From positions 783,892-847,891 of the forward strand of contig NZ_QEKO01000002.1 of the NCBI RefSeq assembly GCF_003096595.1: a stretch of DNA of 64,000 nucleotides. Direction: 5' to 3'. Shown here piece by piece: positions 53,123 through 61,691 of this stretch. How positions within the stretch are numbered: the first letter of the stretch is position 1; each line of letters starts with the position of its first letter. This DNA comes from Pusillimonas noertemannii (GTDB lineage: Bacteria > Pseudomonadota > Gammaproteobacteria > Burkholderiales > Burkholderiaceae_B). The notes under the pieces are model-generated. The model searched no databases. It was given only the letters and a program-made list of their open reading frames with translations, and had not been told where the DNA came from. The translations under genes were made by a program, and so were the position numbers.

Positions 53123-54754
53123 ATGGAAACGGTCCTGAACGAAGAGGCTTTCGACGTCGTCATCGTCGGCGCGGGCCCGGTCGGCCTGCTGGCGGCCAAC
53201 TACCTGGGCGCGCAAGGCCTGCGGGTGCTGGTGCTGGAGCGCATGCGCGAGCTCATCGACTACCCGCGCGGCGTGGGCATGGACGACGAATGCCTGCGCT
53301 CGTTCCAGGCGGTGGGCCTGGCCCCGGCCGTGCTGCCGCACACAACCCCTCATCACCACCTGCGTTTCGTCACGGGCAAGGGCCGCACCCTGGCCGCCCT
53401 GGAACCCGGCACCGACGAGTTCGGGTGGTCGCGCCGCAATGGCTTCATCCAGCCGTTGGTGGACCGCGTGCTGTTCGAAGGCCTCGCGCGCCATGCCGGT
53501 GTCAGCGTGCGCTTCGGTCACGAGGTCGAGGAAGTAGCGCAGGACGGCAGCGGCGTGCTCATTACCGCCAGGGCCGACGACACGCGGCATCGCTTCAGCG
53601 CCCGCTACGCCGTGGGCTGCGACGGCGGACGCAGCGCTCTCCGGAAGGCGCTGGGAATACCGTTCGAAGGCGAGACCGAACCGAACCGCTGGATCGTGGT
53701 CGACCTGAACAACGACCCGCTCGCCACCCCGCACGCCTGGGTATATTGCAACCACTCGCGCCCTTACGTCTCCATCGCCCTGCCGCACGGCGTGCGCCGA
53801 CTGGAGTTCATGCTGCACGACAAAGAGGCCGAGGGCGACACCGTGCCCGAACCCATCTTGCGCTCGATGCTGGCCGAGGCGGGCTGCGACCTTGACCGGG
53901 TCGACATCATCCGGGCCCGCGTCTATACGCACAGCGGCCGCCTGGCCGCCCGCTTTCGCGACCGGCGCATCCTGCTGGCGGGCGACGCCGCCCACATCAT
54001 GCCCGTATGGCAGGGGCAGGGCTACAACAGCGGCATACGCGACGCCACCAACCTGTCATGGAAGCTGGCCCTGGTGCTGAAGGGCATCGCCAACGACGAG
54101 CTTCTGGACAGCTACGAGGCGGAACGCCGCGAGCATGCCAAGGCGATGATCGGGCTGTCGGTCATGGCGGGCAAGGTGCTGTCCATCACCAACCCGGTGG
54201 GCGCCGCGCTGCGCGACGCCTTCTTCCTCATGCTCAACGTCATTCCGCCCGTCAAGCGCTACATCGTGGGCATGCGCTTCAAGCCCATGCCCCGGTACCG
54301 CCACGGCGCCCTGGCCTATCCCGACGGCGTCGATGCGAACTCGCCGGTGGGCACCATGTTCATCCAGCCGCCGGTGCAGCGCGCACCCGGCCACGAGCCC
54401 GTGCGCCTGGACGAGGTGCTGGGCGATTCCTTCGCCATACTGTGCTGGGGCATCGACCCCTCGTACTGGATGTCGGAGCAAACAAGCGCGTTATGGAAAC
54501 GGCTGGACACGCGCCTGATTTCAGTCTGGCCGGACACCCAGCTGGGCTACCAGCTTTCGCGCGACGGCCCCAATGTGCAGCCGATCGCCGACGTGTCCGG
54601 CCGTCTCAAGGCCTGGTTCGACCGCCACGGCCGAGGCGTGGTCTTCCTGCGCCCCGACCGCTTCATTGCCGCCCTCTGCGGTCCGCAGCAGATCGACACC
54701 ACCACCCAGGCCCTGCGCGAAGCCTTGCACCTTCAAAGCGGAGACCGCCCATGA
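53123..54754 (+). CDS. mhpA: FAD-dependent aromatic hydroxylase (MhpA-like)
   Basis: Class A flavoprotein monooxygenase, 543 residues, MhpA-type: hydroxylates 3-(3-hydroxyphenyl)propionate or similar phenols at the ortho position. FAD motifs: VVIVGAGPVGLLAANYLGAQ (GxGxxG), the DG-type CDGGRSALRKALG and GDAAHIMPVWQGQGYNSGIRDA in the second half, quoted in part. Stop overlaps the dioxygenase start by 4 bases. Confidence 0.88.
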   Translation: METVLNEEAFDVVIVGAGPVGLLAANYLGAQGLRVLVLERMRELIDYPRGVGMDDECLRSFQAVGLAPAVLPHTTPHHHLRFVTGKGRTLAALEPGTDEFGWSRRNGFIQPLVDRVLFEGLARHAGVSVRFGHEVEEVAQDGSGVLITARADDTRHRFSARYAVGCDGGRSALRKALGIPFEGETEPNRWIVVDLNNDPLATPHAWVYCNHSRPYVSIALPHGVRRLEFMLHDKEAEGDTVPEPILRSMLAEAGCDLDRVDIIRARVYTHSGRLAARFRDRRILLAGDAAHIMPVWQGQGYNSGIRDATNLSWKLALVLKGIANDELLDSYEAERREHAKAMIGLSVMAGKVLSITNPVGAALRDAFFLMLNVIPPVKRYIVGMRFKPMPRYRHGALAYPDGVDANSPVGTMFIQPPVQRAPGHEPVRLDEVLGDSFAILCWGIDPSYWMSEQTSALWKRLDTRLISVWPDTQLGYQLSRDGPNVQPIADVSGRLKAWFDRHGRGVVFLRPDRFIAALCGPQQIDTTTQALREALHLQSGDRP

Positions 54755-55701
54755 GCGCCATGCTTTTGCAATGCCTGTCGCATACACCGCTTATGGGACG
54801 CCTGCATCCCGGCCAGGAGATCGAGAGCGAGGTAGAGCAGGCGCTGCAACGCCTGCGCGATTCCCTGGCCCGGTTCGAGCCCGACGTCATCTTCCTGTTC
54901 GGGCCCGATCATTTCAACGGCTTCTTCTATGACCTGATGCCGTCCTTCTGCATCGGCACGGCCGCGTCCTCGATCGGCGACTACGGCTGCCTGAAGGGGC
55001 CTCTGGACGTCCCGGCCGGCCTGGCCGGCGAGTGTGCGCAAGCCGTGCTGGACCAAGGAGTGGATTGTGCGGTTTCCCACCGCATGCGGGTCGATCACGG
55101 CTTTGCGCAGCCGCTGCAGCTGCTGACGGGCGCGCTGGACCGCTATCCCGTGGTGCCGATCTTCATCAATTCAGTGGCCCCCCCGCTGCCGTCGGCGCAC
55201 AGGGCCAGGCTGCTCGGCGATGCGGTGGGGCGTTTCGCCTCGTCGCTGGACCGGCGCGTCGTCTTCATGGCTTCGGGCGGGCTGTCGCACAACCCGCCCG
55301 TGCCCTCGCTTGCGACGGCTCCGCCGGAAGTCGCCGAACGCCTGCTGGACGGACGCCACGTCACGCCGGAACAGCGCGGCGAGCGCGAAGCGCGCACCAT
55401 CGAAGCCGCGCGGCAGTTCGCCTCGGGCCAGTCCGGCCTTCCTCCCATCAATCCCGACTGGGACCATGATTTTCTCGACGTCCTGAAGCGGCTCGACATG
55501 GCCGCCCTGGACGCCTTCTCGAACACGGAAATCACGGCGCGGGCCGGCAATTCCGGGCATGAAGTCAAGACGTGGATAGCGGCCAACTCGGCCATGTCCG
55601 CCGCGACCGGCGGCCGATACGAAGTGAGTCCGGAGTACTACAGGGCAATACCGGAATGGATAGCTGGCTTCGCCACGCTGCAGGGCGCAACATGTCGTTG
55701 A
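54751..55701 (+). CDS. mhpB: Class III extradiol dioxygenase (MhpB-like)
   Basis: LigB-type iron(II) ring-cleavage dioxygenase, 316 residues from ATG 54751. Expected to cleave 2,3-dihydroxyphenylpropionate next to its hydroxyls. Motifs: LSHTPLMG near the start (metal His), FGPDHFNGFF, RVDHGFAQPL (catalytic His) and ASGGLSHNPP. MhpD, MhpE and MhpF homologues (hydratase, aldolase, aldehyde dehydrogenase) do not follow. Confidence 0.9.
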   Translation: MSAMLLQCLSHTPLMGRLHPGQEIESEVEQALQRLRDSLARFEPDVIFLFGPDHFNGFFYDLMPSFCIGTAASSIGDYGCLKGPLDVPAGLAGECAQAVLDQGVDCAVSHRMRVDHGFAQPLQLLTGALDRYPVVPIFINSVAPPLPSAHRARLLGDAVGRFASSLDRRVVFMASGGLSHNPPVPSLATAPPEVAERLLDGRHVTPEQRGEREARTIEAARQFASGQSGLPPINPDWDHDFLDVLKRLDMAALDAFSNTEITARAGNSGHEVKTWIAANSAMSAATGGRYEVSPEYYRAIPEWIAGFATLQGATCR

Positions 55702-55733
55702 TGTACTTATAAGCAAACCAAAGGAGACAAACC

Positions 55734-56873
55734 ATGAAGGCATACATCAGGTACCTGGCCCTTGCGCTGTGCGCAGGCCTTACACATGCGGCGCAGGCCG
55801 ACATCAACATCGGCATCGTGGCCTCGGCCACCGGGCCGGCCGCTGCGCTGGGCACGGACATCCAGCGCACCGTCGCCCTGATGCCCCCCGAGGTCGCCGG
55901 GCAGAAGGTGAACTACACCTTCCTGGACGACGCCACCGACCCCACCACCGCGGTCAAGAACATCCACAAGCTGATCAGCGAGAACAAGGTCGACGCCGTC
56001 ATCGGGCCCAACACGGTTCCGAACTCGGCCGCAATGACCCCTGTGGCGGCCGAGAACAAGACCCCGCTCATATTGATCGCGCCCTATGCCCCTCCTGAAG
56101 ACAAGCGCCACTGGGTGTTTCAATCGACGCAAGATGCCGGGCTGATGGTGGCGCGCATCGTCGAAGACATGGTGGACCGCAAGGCGAAAACGGTCGCCTA
56201 CATCGGCTTCTCCGACAGCTGGGGCGACACCGCCTTCAATGAGCTGAAGAAGTACGCCGGCAAGGCGGGCCTGGAAATCGTCGCCAACGAGCGCTATCAG
56301 CGCCCGGACACCAGCGTCACCGCCCAGGTGCTGAAGATCCTGGCCTCCAAGCCCGACGTCGTTTTCGTCGGCGCGTCGGGCGCGCCGGCCGCCCTGCCCC
56401 AGGCCCAGCTTCGCGAGCGCGGCTATACCGGCCCCATCTATCAATCGCACGGCGTCACCAGCAAGGACTTCCTGCGGGTGGGCGGCAAGAATGTGGAAGG
56501 CGCGCTCATTCCCGTGGGGCCGGTGCTGGTGGCCGACCAACTGCCCGACGACATGGCCAGCAAGAAGGTGGGCGTAGACCTTAACACCGCCTACGAAAAC
56601 AAATACGGGCCCGATTCGCGGTCGACGTTCGCAGGCTCGACCTGGGACGCCTGGCTGCTGCTGCAGAACGCCATTCCCGCCGCGCTCGAGAAGGGCAAGC
56701 CCGGCACCGTCGAGTTTCGCACCGCCCTGCGCGACAACCTGGAAAACACCAAGGATCTGGTGGGCGTGAACGGCGTATACAACATGAGCCCCAGCGACCA
56801 CATCGGGCTGGATCAGCGCGGCCGCGTACTGATCGAAGTGAAGGACGGAAAGTGGAGCTTCGTGAAGCCCTGA
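55734..56873 (+). CDS. LIV-type periplasmic binding protein, orphan, end of mhp-like operon
   Basis: Type I solute-binding protein, 379 residues, signal peptide about 1-22 (LCAGLTHAAQA). Mature start DINIGIVASATGPAAALGTD is typical. An AAAGGAGA site precedes the ATG. No permease or ATPase is linked, so it must share a transporter or act as a sensor. Ligand probably an aromatic acid processed by the mhp-like enzymes. Confidence 0.88.
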   Translation: MKAYIRYLALALCAGLTHAAQADINIGIVASATGPAAALGTDIQRTVALMPPEVAGQKVNYTFLDDATDPTTAVKNIHKLISENKVDAVIGPNTVPNSAAMTPVAAENKTPLILIAPYAPPEDKRHWVFQSTQDAGLMVARIVEDMVDRKAKTVAYIGFSDSWGDTAFNELKKYAGKAGLEIVANERYQRPDTSVTAQVLKILASKPDVVFVGASGAPAALPQAQLRERGYTGPIYQSHGVTSKDFLRVGGKNVEGALIPVGPVLVADQLPDDMASKKVGVDLNTAYENKYGPDSRSTFAGSTWDAWLLLQNAIPAALEKGKPGTVEFRTALRDNLENTKDLVGVNGVYNMSPSDHIGLDQRGRVLIEVKDGKWSFVKP

Positions 56874-56914
56874 GGCAGCCGGATCTTCTGATCCGTTGGT
56901 AGTTTCCCTTGCTT

Positions 56915-56948
56915 GCGGCAGGCAGGCTGTTAATAGCCTGCCTGCCGC
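56915..56948. terminator. Perfect 14-bp hairpin between convergent genes
   Basis: Arms GCGGCAGGCAGGCT (56915-56928) and AGCCTGCCTGCCGC (56935-56948), 6-base loop. Lies between the binding-protein gene and the convergent AraC gene; no T run, but position suggests bidirectional termination. A smaller GGATC/GATCC hairpin is at 56881-56894. Confidence 0.65.
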
Positions 56949-57036
56949 GATCCATGGGGTTTCGCATGGCCGCCGCGTCGCACATTATGAATAAAACCTG
57001 GCTATCGGCGCGAGCATGAGGCGATGCCCCACAGTG

Positions 57037-57996
57037 TCAGCGGTCGCGTGCAATTCTTTTTGCCATGTCGCTGGGGGTACAGTCGAACTTCTTACGAAAC
57101 GCCTTGGAAAATTGGGCATGGTCGCTGAATCCAAGCCGATAGGCAATTTGCGAGATAGACCCTCCGCCTGGGTCCAGTCGCAGCATTTCTCTAGCCAGCT
57201 CAAGGCGATGCTCGCGTATCCAGCGGGCCATCGTCCATCCGCTTTCCTCGAACAGCAAATGAAGATAACGCACTGAAATTCCGCACGCAGCGGCCACCTG
57301 TTGCGCGGAAAGATCGGGGTCGGACAAGTGCTTGCGCAAATACTGTTCTATTCGCGCTAGATGGGCGGCCTTGGTAGTGGACCCGGCAGCGCTCAAAACA
57401 CGGTCATCGTTCTCGATCGCGGCCGCCAGCAAATCGACAAGCTGCCGGCCGATCAAGGCGCGAACGGGCTCTGTCGTGCTCAGGATATTGCCCGCCACGG
57501 CATCCAGGTAGTCTAGTAGAAACCTTGCAACGCCGCTTCTGCCGTCGAAGTTCATTGCACAGAAACGCTCTGGGCTGCGCATGCGGATTCGCAGCATTTC
57601 TTCCGGAATGCGTATCGCCCATAGATCACTGTGGTTCTTATAGCTGAAGCGATAAGGCGAGTCGTTGTGCTCGAGCATGAAGTGCCCCCTGGGGGAGCTG
57701 ATTTGGCGGCCAAATTGCTCGAATTCAGTCTGGCCCACAAGCGGAACACAGAGAAGGATTTGCGGCGACCGTCCGTCGCAATGTTTACTGCTGCGCTGAT
57801 ATTGCAGCGGCGCGGACTTGACGCGAGTCCAGTGCACATCACCCAGAACGCAGTTCTCTACCATGCCCCCGAAATCAGTGGTCGAGCCAAACGAAATATC
57901 GAGTTCATATACAGAGGACTGAATAGCGCGGTACCAAAAGCGCTGCTTGTCTTCCAGCGCAGTACCCGCCGTCGAGGTGTCGAATACTTTGCTCAT
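57037..57996 (-). CDS. AraC-family regulator of the Rieske/NuoEF-like cluster
   Basis: 319 residues: N-terminal ligand-binding region of the AraC_binding_2 kind (PLVGQTEFEQFGRQISSPRG, GHFMLEH), then a two-HTH AraC domain: LSAQQVAAACGISVRYLHLL and ISQIAYRLGFSDHAQFSKAF followed by CTPSDM. This arrangement is common for activators of aromatic amine or heterocycle pathways. Divergent from the Rieske oxygenase gene, which it probably activates. Confidence 0.88.
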   Translation of the reverse strand: MSKVFDTSTAGTALEDKQRFWYRAIQSSVYELDISFGSTTDFGGMVENCVLGDVHWTRVKSAPLQYQRSSKHCDGRSPQILLCVPLVGQTEFEQFGRQISSPRGHFMLEHNDSPYRFSYKNHSDLWAIRIPEEMLRIRMRSPERFCAMNFDGRSGVARFLLDYLDAVAGNILSTTEPVRALIGRQLVDLLAAAIENDDRVLSAAGSTTKAAHLARIEQYLRKHLSDPDLSAQQVAAACGISVRYLHLLFEESGWTMARWIREHRLELAREMLRLDPGGGSISQIAYRLGFSDHAQFSKAFRKKFDCTPSDMAKRIARDR

Positions 57997-58257
57997 TTCG
58001 AAAAAATGGAAAGCCAGCAGTGAACAGCTTCATTGCAACGACGAATGAAACGCTGGCCAGAAACGTCGCACTATGGGGAAATTAATCCTATAGCGTTCCG
58101 ATTTTTCGAACCACTCGTGTTTTCCCCAAGGTCTCCGGATATCCGGACTGCACTGCAAGACAAACTTTTCTTCTGTCAGGCACAAGCCGGGCCCCGGCAA
58201 CGGTTCATAGAATGCCTACGTACAAGCTGTGCTGGTCTATGAAGAAGAGGATTCACC
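57997..58257. promoter_or_regulatory. Divergent control region araC / Rieske oxygenase
   Basis: 261-base noncoding spacer, AT-richer than the genes. It includes a 14-bp perfect palindrome (58134-58147, half TCCGGAT). No gene is visible. Likely location of AraC binding sites. Confidence 0.6.
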
Positions 58258-59508
58258 ATGAAGCTAAGCGACCTGCAGAATATGCGGTGGACATTGAATT
58301 ACCCGGAGCTGGGCACGGGACCCGTGCCTATCGATTCTTATTCATCGCCTGGCTATTTCGAGCATATCAAGAGCCTGTTCTCCAGGACATGGCTCTGTAC
58401 CGGCAAGCGGGTAGAGGAAATTCCCCGTCCGGGCGACTATTTTCTCGAGCACATTGAGGCCACCGGCGCCTCTGTCATTGTGGTTCGAGGGACGGACGGA
58501 GTAATTCGCGGCTTTCACAACACCTGTCTGCATCGTGGCACCCAGCTCCTATTTGACGACTATGGAACCGTGCCTGGCAAGCTGACCTGCATCTACCATG
58601 GATGGTCGTACTCGCTGACCGGCAAGAATGTGCTCGTCACGGAAAAAAGCATGTTCTTCGACGTCCCGTCCATGGAAAAGGACCTGGTTCCGGTCAGCGT
58701 CGACACCTGGGGCGGGTTCATATTCGTCAATCTGAATCCGACGCCACGGGAATCCCTGCGTGAGCATCTGGGCCAGGAGCTTCTCGACCTATACGGCGAC
58801 TATCCATTCGACACGACTACCGTACATCTTTCGTATCGCGCCGACCTTCCATGCAGCTGGCCCGTACTGCGCGACTCTCAACTGGACGGCTACCACCTCA
58901 AGTACCTGCATCGCAGGTCAGCGCCCCGGTTCATGGAATCGACGGATGCCCCCGATCGGCATGCCTACGATTTCAAGCTGCTGGGCAAGCATGGTTCCGG
59001 AAGTTTCTATGGAAACCGGGCCGAGATCGAAGCTGACCTATCCAGTGTGGCGCCGGTGGCCGCCTTGGCGAGCCGCATAGGCCAGACGCTTGCAAGCGAC
59101 ACGGCCAACCGCGTGGACGTGAACACCTGGTGCCCCGGAGTGAATCCCGCGCGCGCCCGGGATTGGTTCTTCGACTTTCTATATTTGTTTCCAAATTTTC
59201 ACATCGTTTTTCTCGGCTACCAGGCATATATCGGCCACAAGATGATGCCAGGCAAGCAGGTCGACCACTCGAGCTGGAACGCCCGCTATTACGCTCCTCC
59301 CGTCGAAACGAACGACCTGGCGGGGCAATGGGCGGCCGAATACATGAAATACAGCCTGCGCGACCTGTGGCGGGAGGACGGAAACACAACGGTCGGCGCG
59401 CAGCGATCGATCAATTCCGGTGTATTCAAGCGCATGTACCTGCAGGATCAGGAAGTGCTCATCCGCCACGCCGAACGAGTGCTGGCCAACGAAATACAGT
59501 CGGCATGA
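58258..59508 (+). CDS. Rieske non-haem iron oxygenase, alpha subunit
   Basis: 416 residues. Rieske [2Fe-2S] motifs CLHRGTQL (about residue 87) and CIYHGWSY (about 108). Catalytic iron site LDGYHLKYLH (Asp-x-Tyr-His-x4-His). It resembles alpha subunits of the angular/aryl and quaternary-amine branches and not the phthalate type at 27469. Next genes encode a 125-residue unknown and a SnoaL-like protein that could be the beta-like subunit. Electrons may come from NuoF-like and NuoE-like proteins in the same operon. Substrate unknown; an N-heterocycle is suggested by neighbours. Confidence 0.87.
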   Translation: MKLSDLQNMRWTLNYPELGTGPVPIDSYSSPGYFEHIKSLFSRTWLCTGKRVEEIPRPGDYFLEHIEATGASVIVVRGTDGVIRGFHNTCLHRGTQLLFDDYGTVPGKLTCIYHGWSYSLTGKNVLVTEKSMFFDVPSMEKDLVPVSVDTWGGFIFVNLNPTPRESLREHLGQELLDLYGDYPFDTTTVHLSYRADLPCSWPVLRDSQLDGYHLKYLHRRSAPRFMESTDAPDRHAYDFKLLGKHGSGSFYGNRAEIEADLSSVAPVAALASRIGQTLASDTANRVDVNTWCPGVNPARARDWFFDFLYLFPNFHIVFLGYQAYIGHKMMPGKQVDHSSWNARYYAPPVETNDLAGQWAAEYMKYSLRDLWREDGNTTVGAQRSINSGVFKRMYLQDQEVLIRHAERVLANEIQSA

Positions 59509-59522
59509 GCCCGGAGAAAACC

Positions 59523-59900
59523 ATGATGTCCAAACATACCCTGCCCGCCCGATTCGAAGGCCTGCAAGCGTTTCTGGACTGGGCGCAGCCCACCGAGACC
59601 CTGCGGCTATCCAAGCGCGAATCGAGCTCGCTCGAAGATATCCGTGAATTCTATGACGCGATGTTGGCCGACATGCCCGAGATAATCGCCTATTTGCGGG
59701 ATGCCGCCAGCTATGCGCAAGCCGATGCATCGACGCGCACGCTGTATACCTTGATGCTGTCCTTTGCCGATGCGTCTCTTTCCATGGAGTTGCACAAAAG
59801 CCCGACCGTGCCCGATGGGATGCCATGGGAAATCTGGAAGCCCGAACACGAGACTTCAGGCTGGAGCAAGAAGCCCGCCATCGAGTTGAAGCCCGCATGA
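59523..59900 (+). CDS. Unknown 125-residue protein of the Rieske cluster
   Basis: ATG 59523 has GGAG seven bases upstream; an ATG overlapping the Rieske stop (59505) is in frame. Predicted helical N-terminal two thirds (RFEGLQAFLDWAQPTETLRL, SLEDIREFYDAMLADMPEII) and a Pro/Trp-rich tail (DGMPWEIWKPEHETSGWSKK). I recognise no family. Tight linkage suggests a structural or accessory component of the oxygenase. Confidence 0.7.
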   Translation: MMSKHTLPARFEGLQAFLDWAQPTETLRLSKRESSSLEDIREFYDAMLADMPEIIAYLRDAASYAQADASTRTLYTLMLSFADASLSMELHKSPTVPDGMPWEIWKPEHETSGWSKKPAIELKPA

Positions 59901-59958
59901 CTCCCATCGCACCGAAACACGCACCGCGCGACCCGAAGAATTCTGCCTGGAGAAAACC

Positions 59959-60399
59959 ATGACCCCCAAAGAAATAGTACGCGCCTTCGTCGATGCGCAT
60001 AACGACCACAATGTGGAAGCAATGATGGACTATCTTGCGGAAGACAGCACCATGATCGATGTGGCCGCCCCCATTCCGCTGAACAGCAAGAACGACGTGC
60101 GCAAGCTCTTCACATTGATCTTCTCCTCGCTGAACGTGCATTTCGAAATCACCGGAATGATTTCCGAAGGATCGAAGGTCTTCGCCGCGCTGCGCACCAC
60201 GGGAACAGGCACCGGAAACTGGGCGGGCAGAGACGTCCGCGGCCTGCAGTTCGATGTCTTTGAAAGCATGTTCGTCGATACTGAAAACGGAAAGATGACG
60301 ACAGTCATGTTCTACAGCGATACCGCCTCGCTGTCGAAGCAGCTTGGCAACTATGCGCCCGCCATCGACATGCAGTCGGGCGTCGCCAACATCATGTAA
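59959..60399 (+). CDS. SnoaL/NTF2-like protein, possible oxygenase beta-like subunit
   Basis: 146 residues with the NTF2-like pattern: N-terminal helices TPKEIVRAFVDAHNDHNVEA, MMDYLAEDSTMIDVAAP and later VNTGTG-like beta strands (FAALRTTGTGTGNWAGRDVR). Beta subunits of Rieske dioxygenases share this cystatin/NTF2 fold, so it may pair with the alpha subunit; it could also be a cyclase or hydrolase acting on a pathway intermediate. GGAG lies before the ATG. Confidence 0.78.
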   Translation: MTPKEIVRAFVDAHNDHNVEAMMDYLAEDSTMIDVAAPIPLNSKNDVRKLFTLIFSSLNVHFEITGMISEGSKVFAALRTTGTGTGNWAGRDVRGLQFDVFESMFVDTENGKMTTVMFYSDTASLSKQLGNYAPAIDMQSGVANIM

Positions 60400-60407
60400 T
60401 TGGTGAT

Positions 60408-61613
60408 TTGGTGCTCGATATCTTCGATCGCCGCCAGCTGGATGCTGGCGCATCCTGGGAGCTTCCGGCGTATGTGAAAGCACGCCGGCTATCGCCCGGC
60501 GAAATATGTGCACAGGTTGCAGCCTCTGGCCTGATCGGCAAAGGAGGCGCCGGGTTTCCCGTGTCCCGCAAGCTCGAGCTCATAATGAGCCAGGCGGCCG
60601 GAACACGCCACGTGGTCATCAATGGCGGCGAGCATGAGCCCGGATCAGCCAAGGACCGCCATCTGCTTGAAGAGCACCCGCTGACGGTGTTCGAAGGAGC
60701 ACTGATTCTGGCCCATACTGTATCGGCCAACGTGCTGCACTTTGCAGTTCCGGAATCAGCTACGGGGGCGCTGGAAGCGCTGCGCGACATAAAAGAAAGT
60801 TTCATGCGCAGCATGAAACCCAGTGCATTGGATGTCCGTATCTCGCCGGTGCCCGAGACCTACCTATTGGGCGAAGAGTCGGCATTGCTGGAGATGCTGA
60901 ATGGGCGGCCGCCCATTCCCCGGGAGCGCCCTCCCTTTCCGATACAGGAAGGGATAGATGGGAAACCAACACTGGTGCATAACGTGGAAACCGCGGCGCA
61001 CCTTCCCTATATCCTGCTGCATGGCCCTTCGCGCTACCGGGCGCTTAGCCCGGCCGGGCTGGGGGTTGCGCTATGCACCTTCGGGCCTGAGTTCGTCAAC
61101 AGCGGGGTCCGGCTGGTTCCTCTCGGTATCAGCCTGCACGAAATCGTCATGGGCCATGGAGGGGGCCTGATATCTGGAAAGCCCATCAGGGCCGTTCAAA
61201 CTGGAGGCCCTTCGGGCGGCTTCCTGGGCCACGACGAACTCGACGTGCCCTTCGACCACGCCTCGCTGCAGAAAGCGGGCGCCTCATTGGGATGCGGCGT
61301 CATCAGAGCCTTCGATGAAGACGCCGACCTGATCCTGGAACTCAGCCGCATCACCGAGTTCTTCATGAGCAACTCTTGCGGCCAATGTCCCGGATGCCGC
61401 ATGCAAACACAAGTATTGCATCGAATCATGCAGCAAACGCTGGCTGGCGAAGGGTCGGAAAAGCTGCTTGCACAAGCTCCCATAGTGATCAAGGCCAACG
61501 CGGCGAAAGGCATCTGCGGGTTCATTCGAATGCCCGGCCCGCCGGTACTGAGCGCCTTGGAGAAATTCCGATCCGAGTTCGCGCGCGATCACATAAAGCA
61601 CCATGCGTCATAG
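60408..61613 (+). CDS. NuoF-like NADH:acceptor flavoprotein
   Basis: 401 residues, related to the 51-kDa subunit of complex I. NADH/FMN motifs: GLIGKGGAGFPVSRKLE, NGGEHEPGS, GEESALLEMLNGR; SLBB-like region LVPLGISLHEIVMGHGG; C-terminal iron-sulfur motif CGQCPGCRMQ with a fourth Cys in KGICGF. Start TTG 60408 or GTG 60411, eight bases after the SnoaL-like gene. Probably oxidises NADH and reduces the NuoE-like [2Fe-2S] protein encoded downstream, serving the Rieske oxygenase. Confidence 0.85.
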   Translation: MVLDIFDRRQLDAGASWELPAYVKARRLSPGEICAQVAASGLIGKGGAGFPVSRKLELIMSQAAGTRHVVINGGEHEPGSAKDRHLLEEHPLTVFEGALILAHTVSANVLHFAVPESATGALEALRDIKESFMRSMKPSALDVRISPVPETYLLGEESALLEMLNGRPPIPRERPPFPIQEGIDGKPTLVHNVETAAHLPYILLHGPSRYRALSPAGLGVALCTFGPEFVNSGVRLVPLGISLHEIVMGHGGGLISGKPIRAVQTGGPSGGFLGHDELDVPFDHASLQKAGASLGCGVIRAFDEDADLILELSRITEFFMSNSCGQCPGCRMQTQVLHRIMQQTLAGEGSEKLLAQAPIVIKANAAKGICGFIRMPGPPVLSALEKFRSEFARDHIKHHAS

Positions 61614-61691
61614 CGAAAACCATGACTTGGCTTGACCGAAATCATCCCGGCAAGCCGCAACCCACTTTCTTTCTCTAGAGGAAATAGCGTT

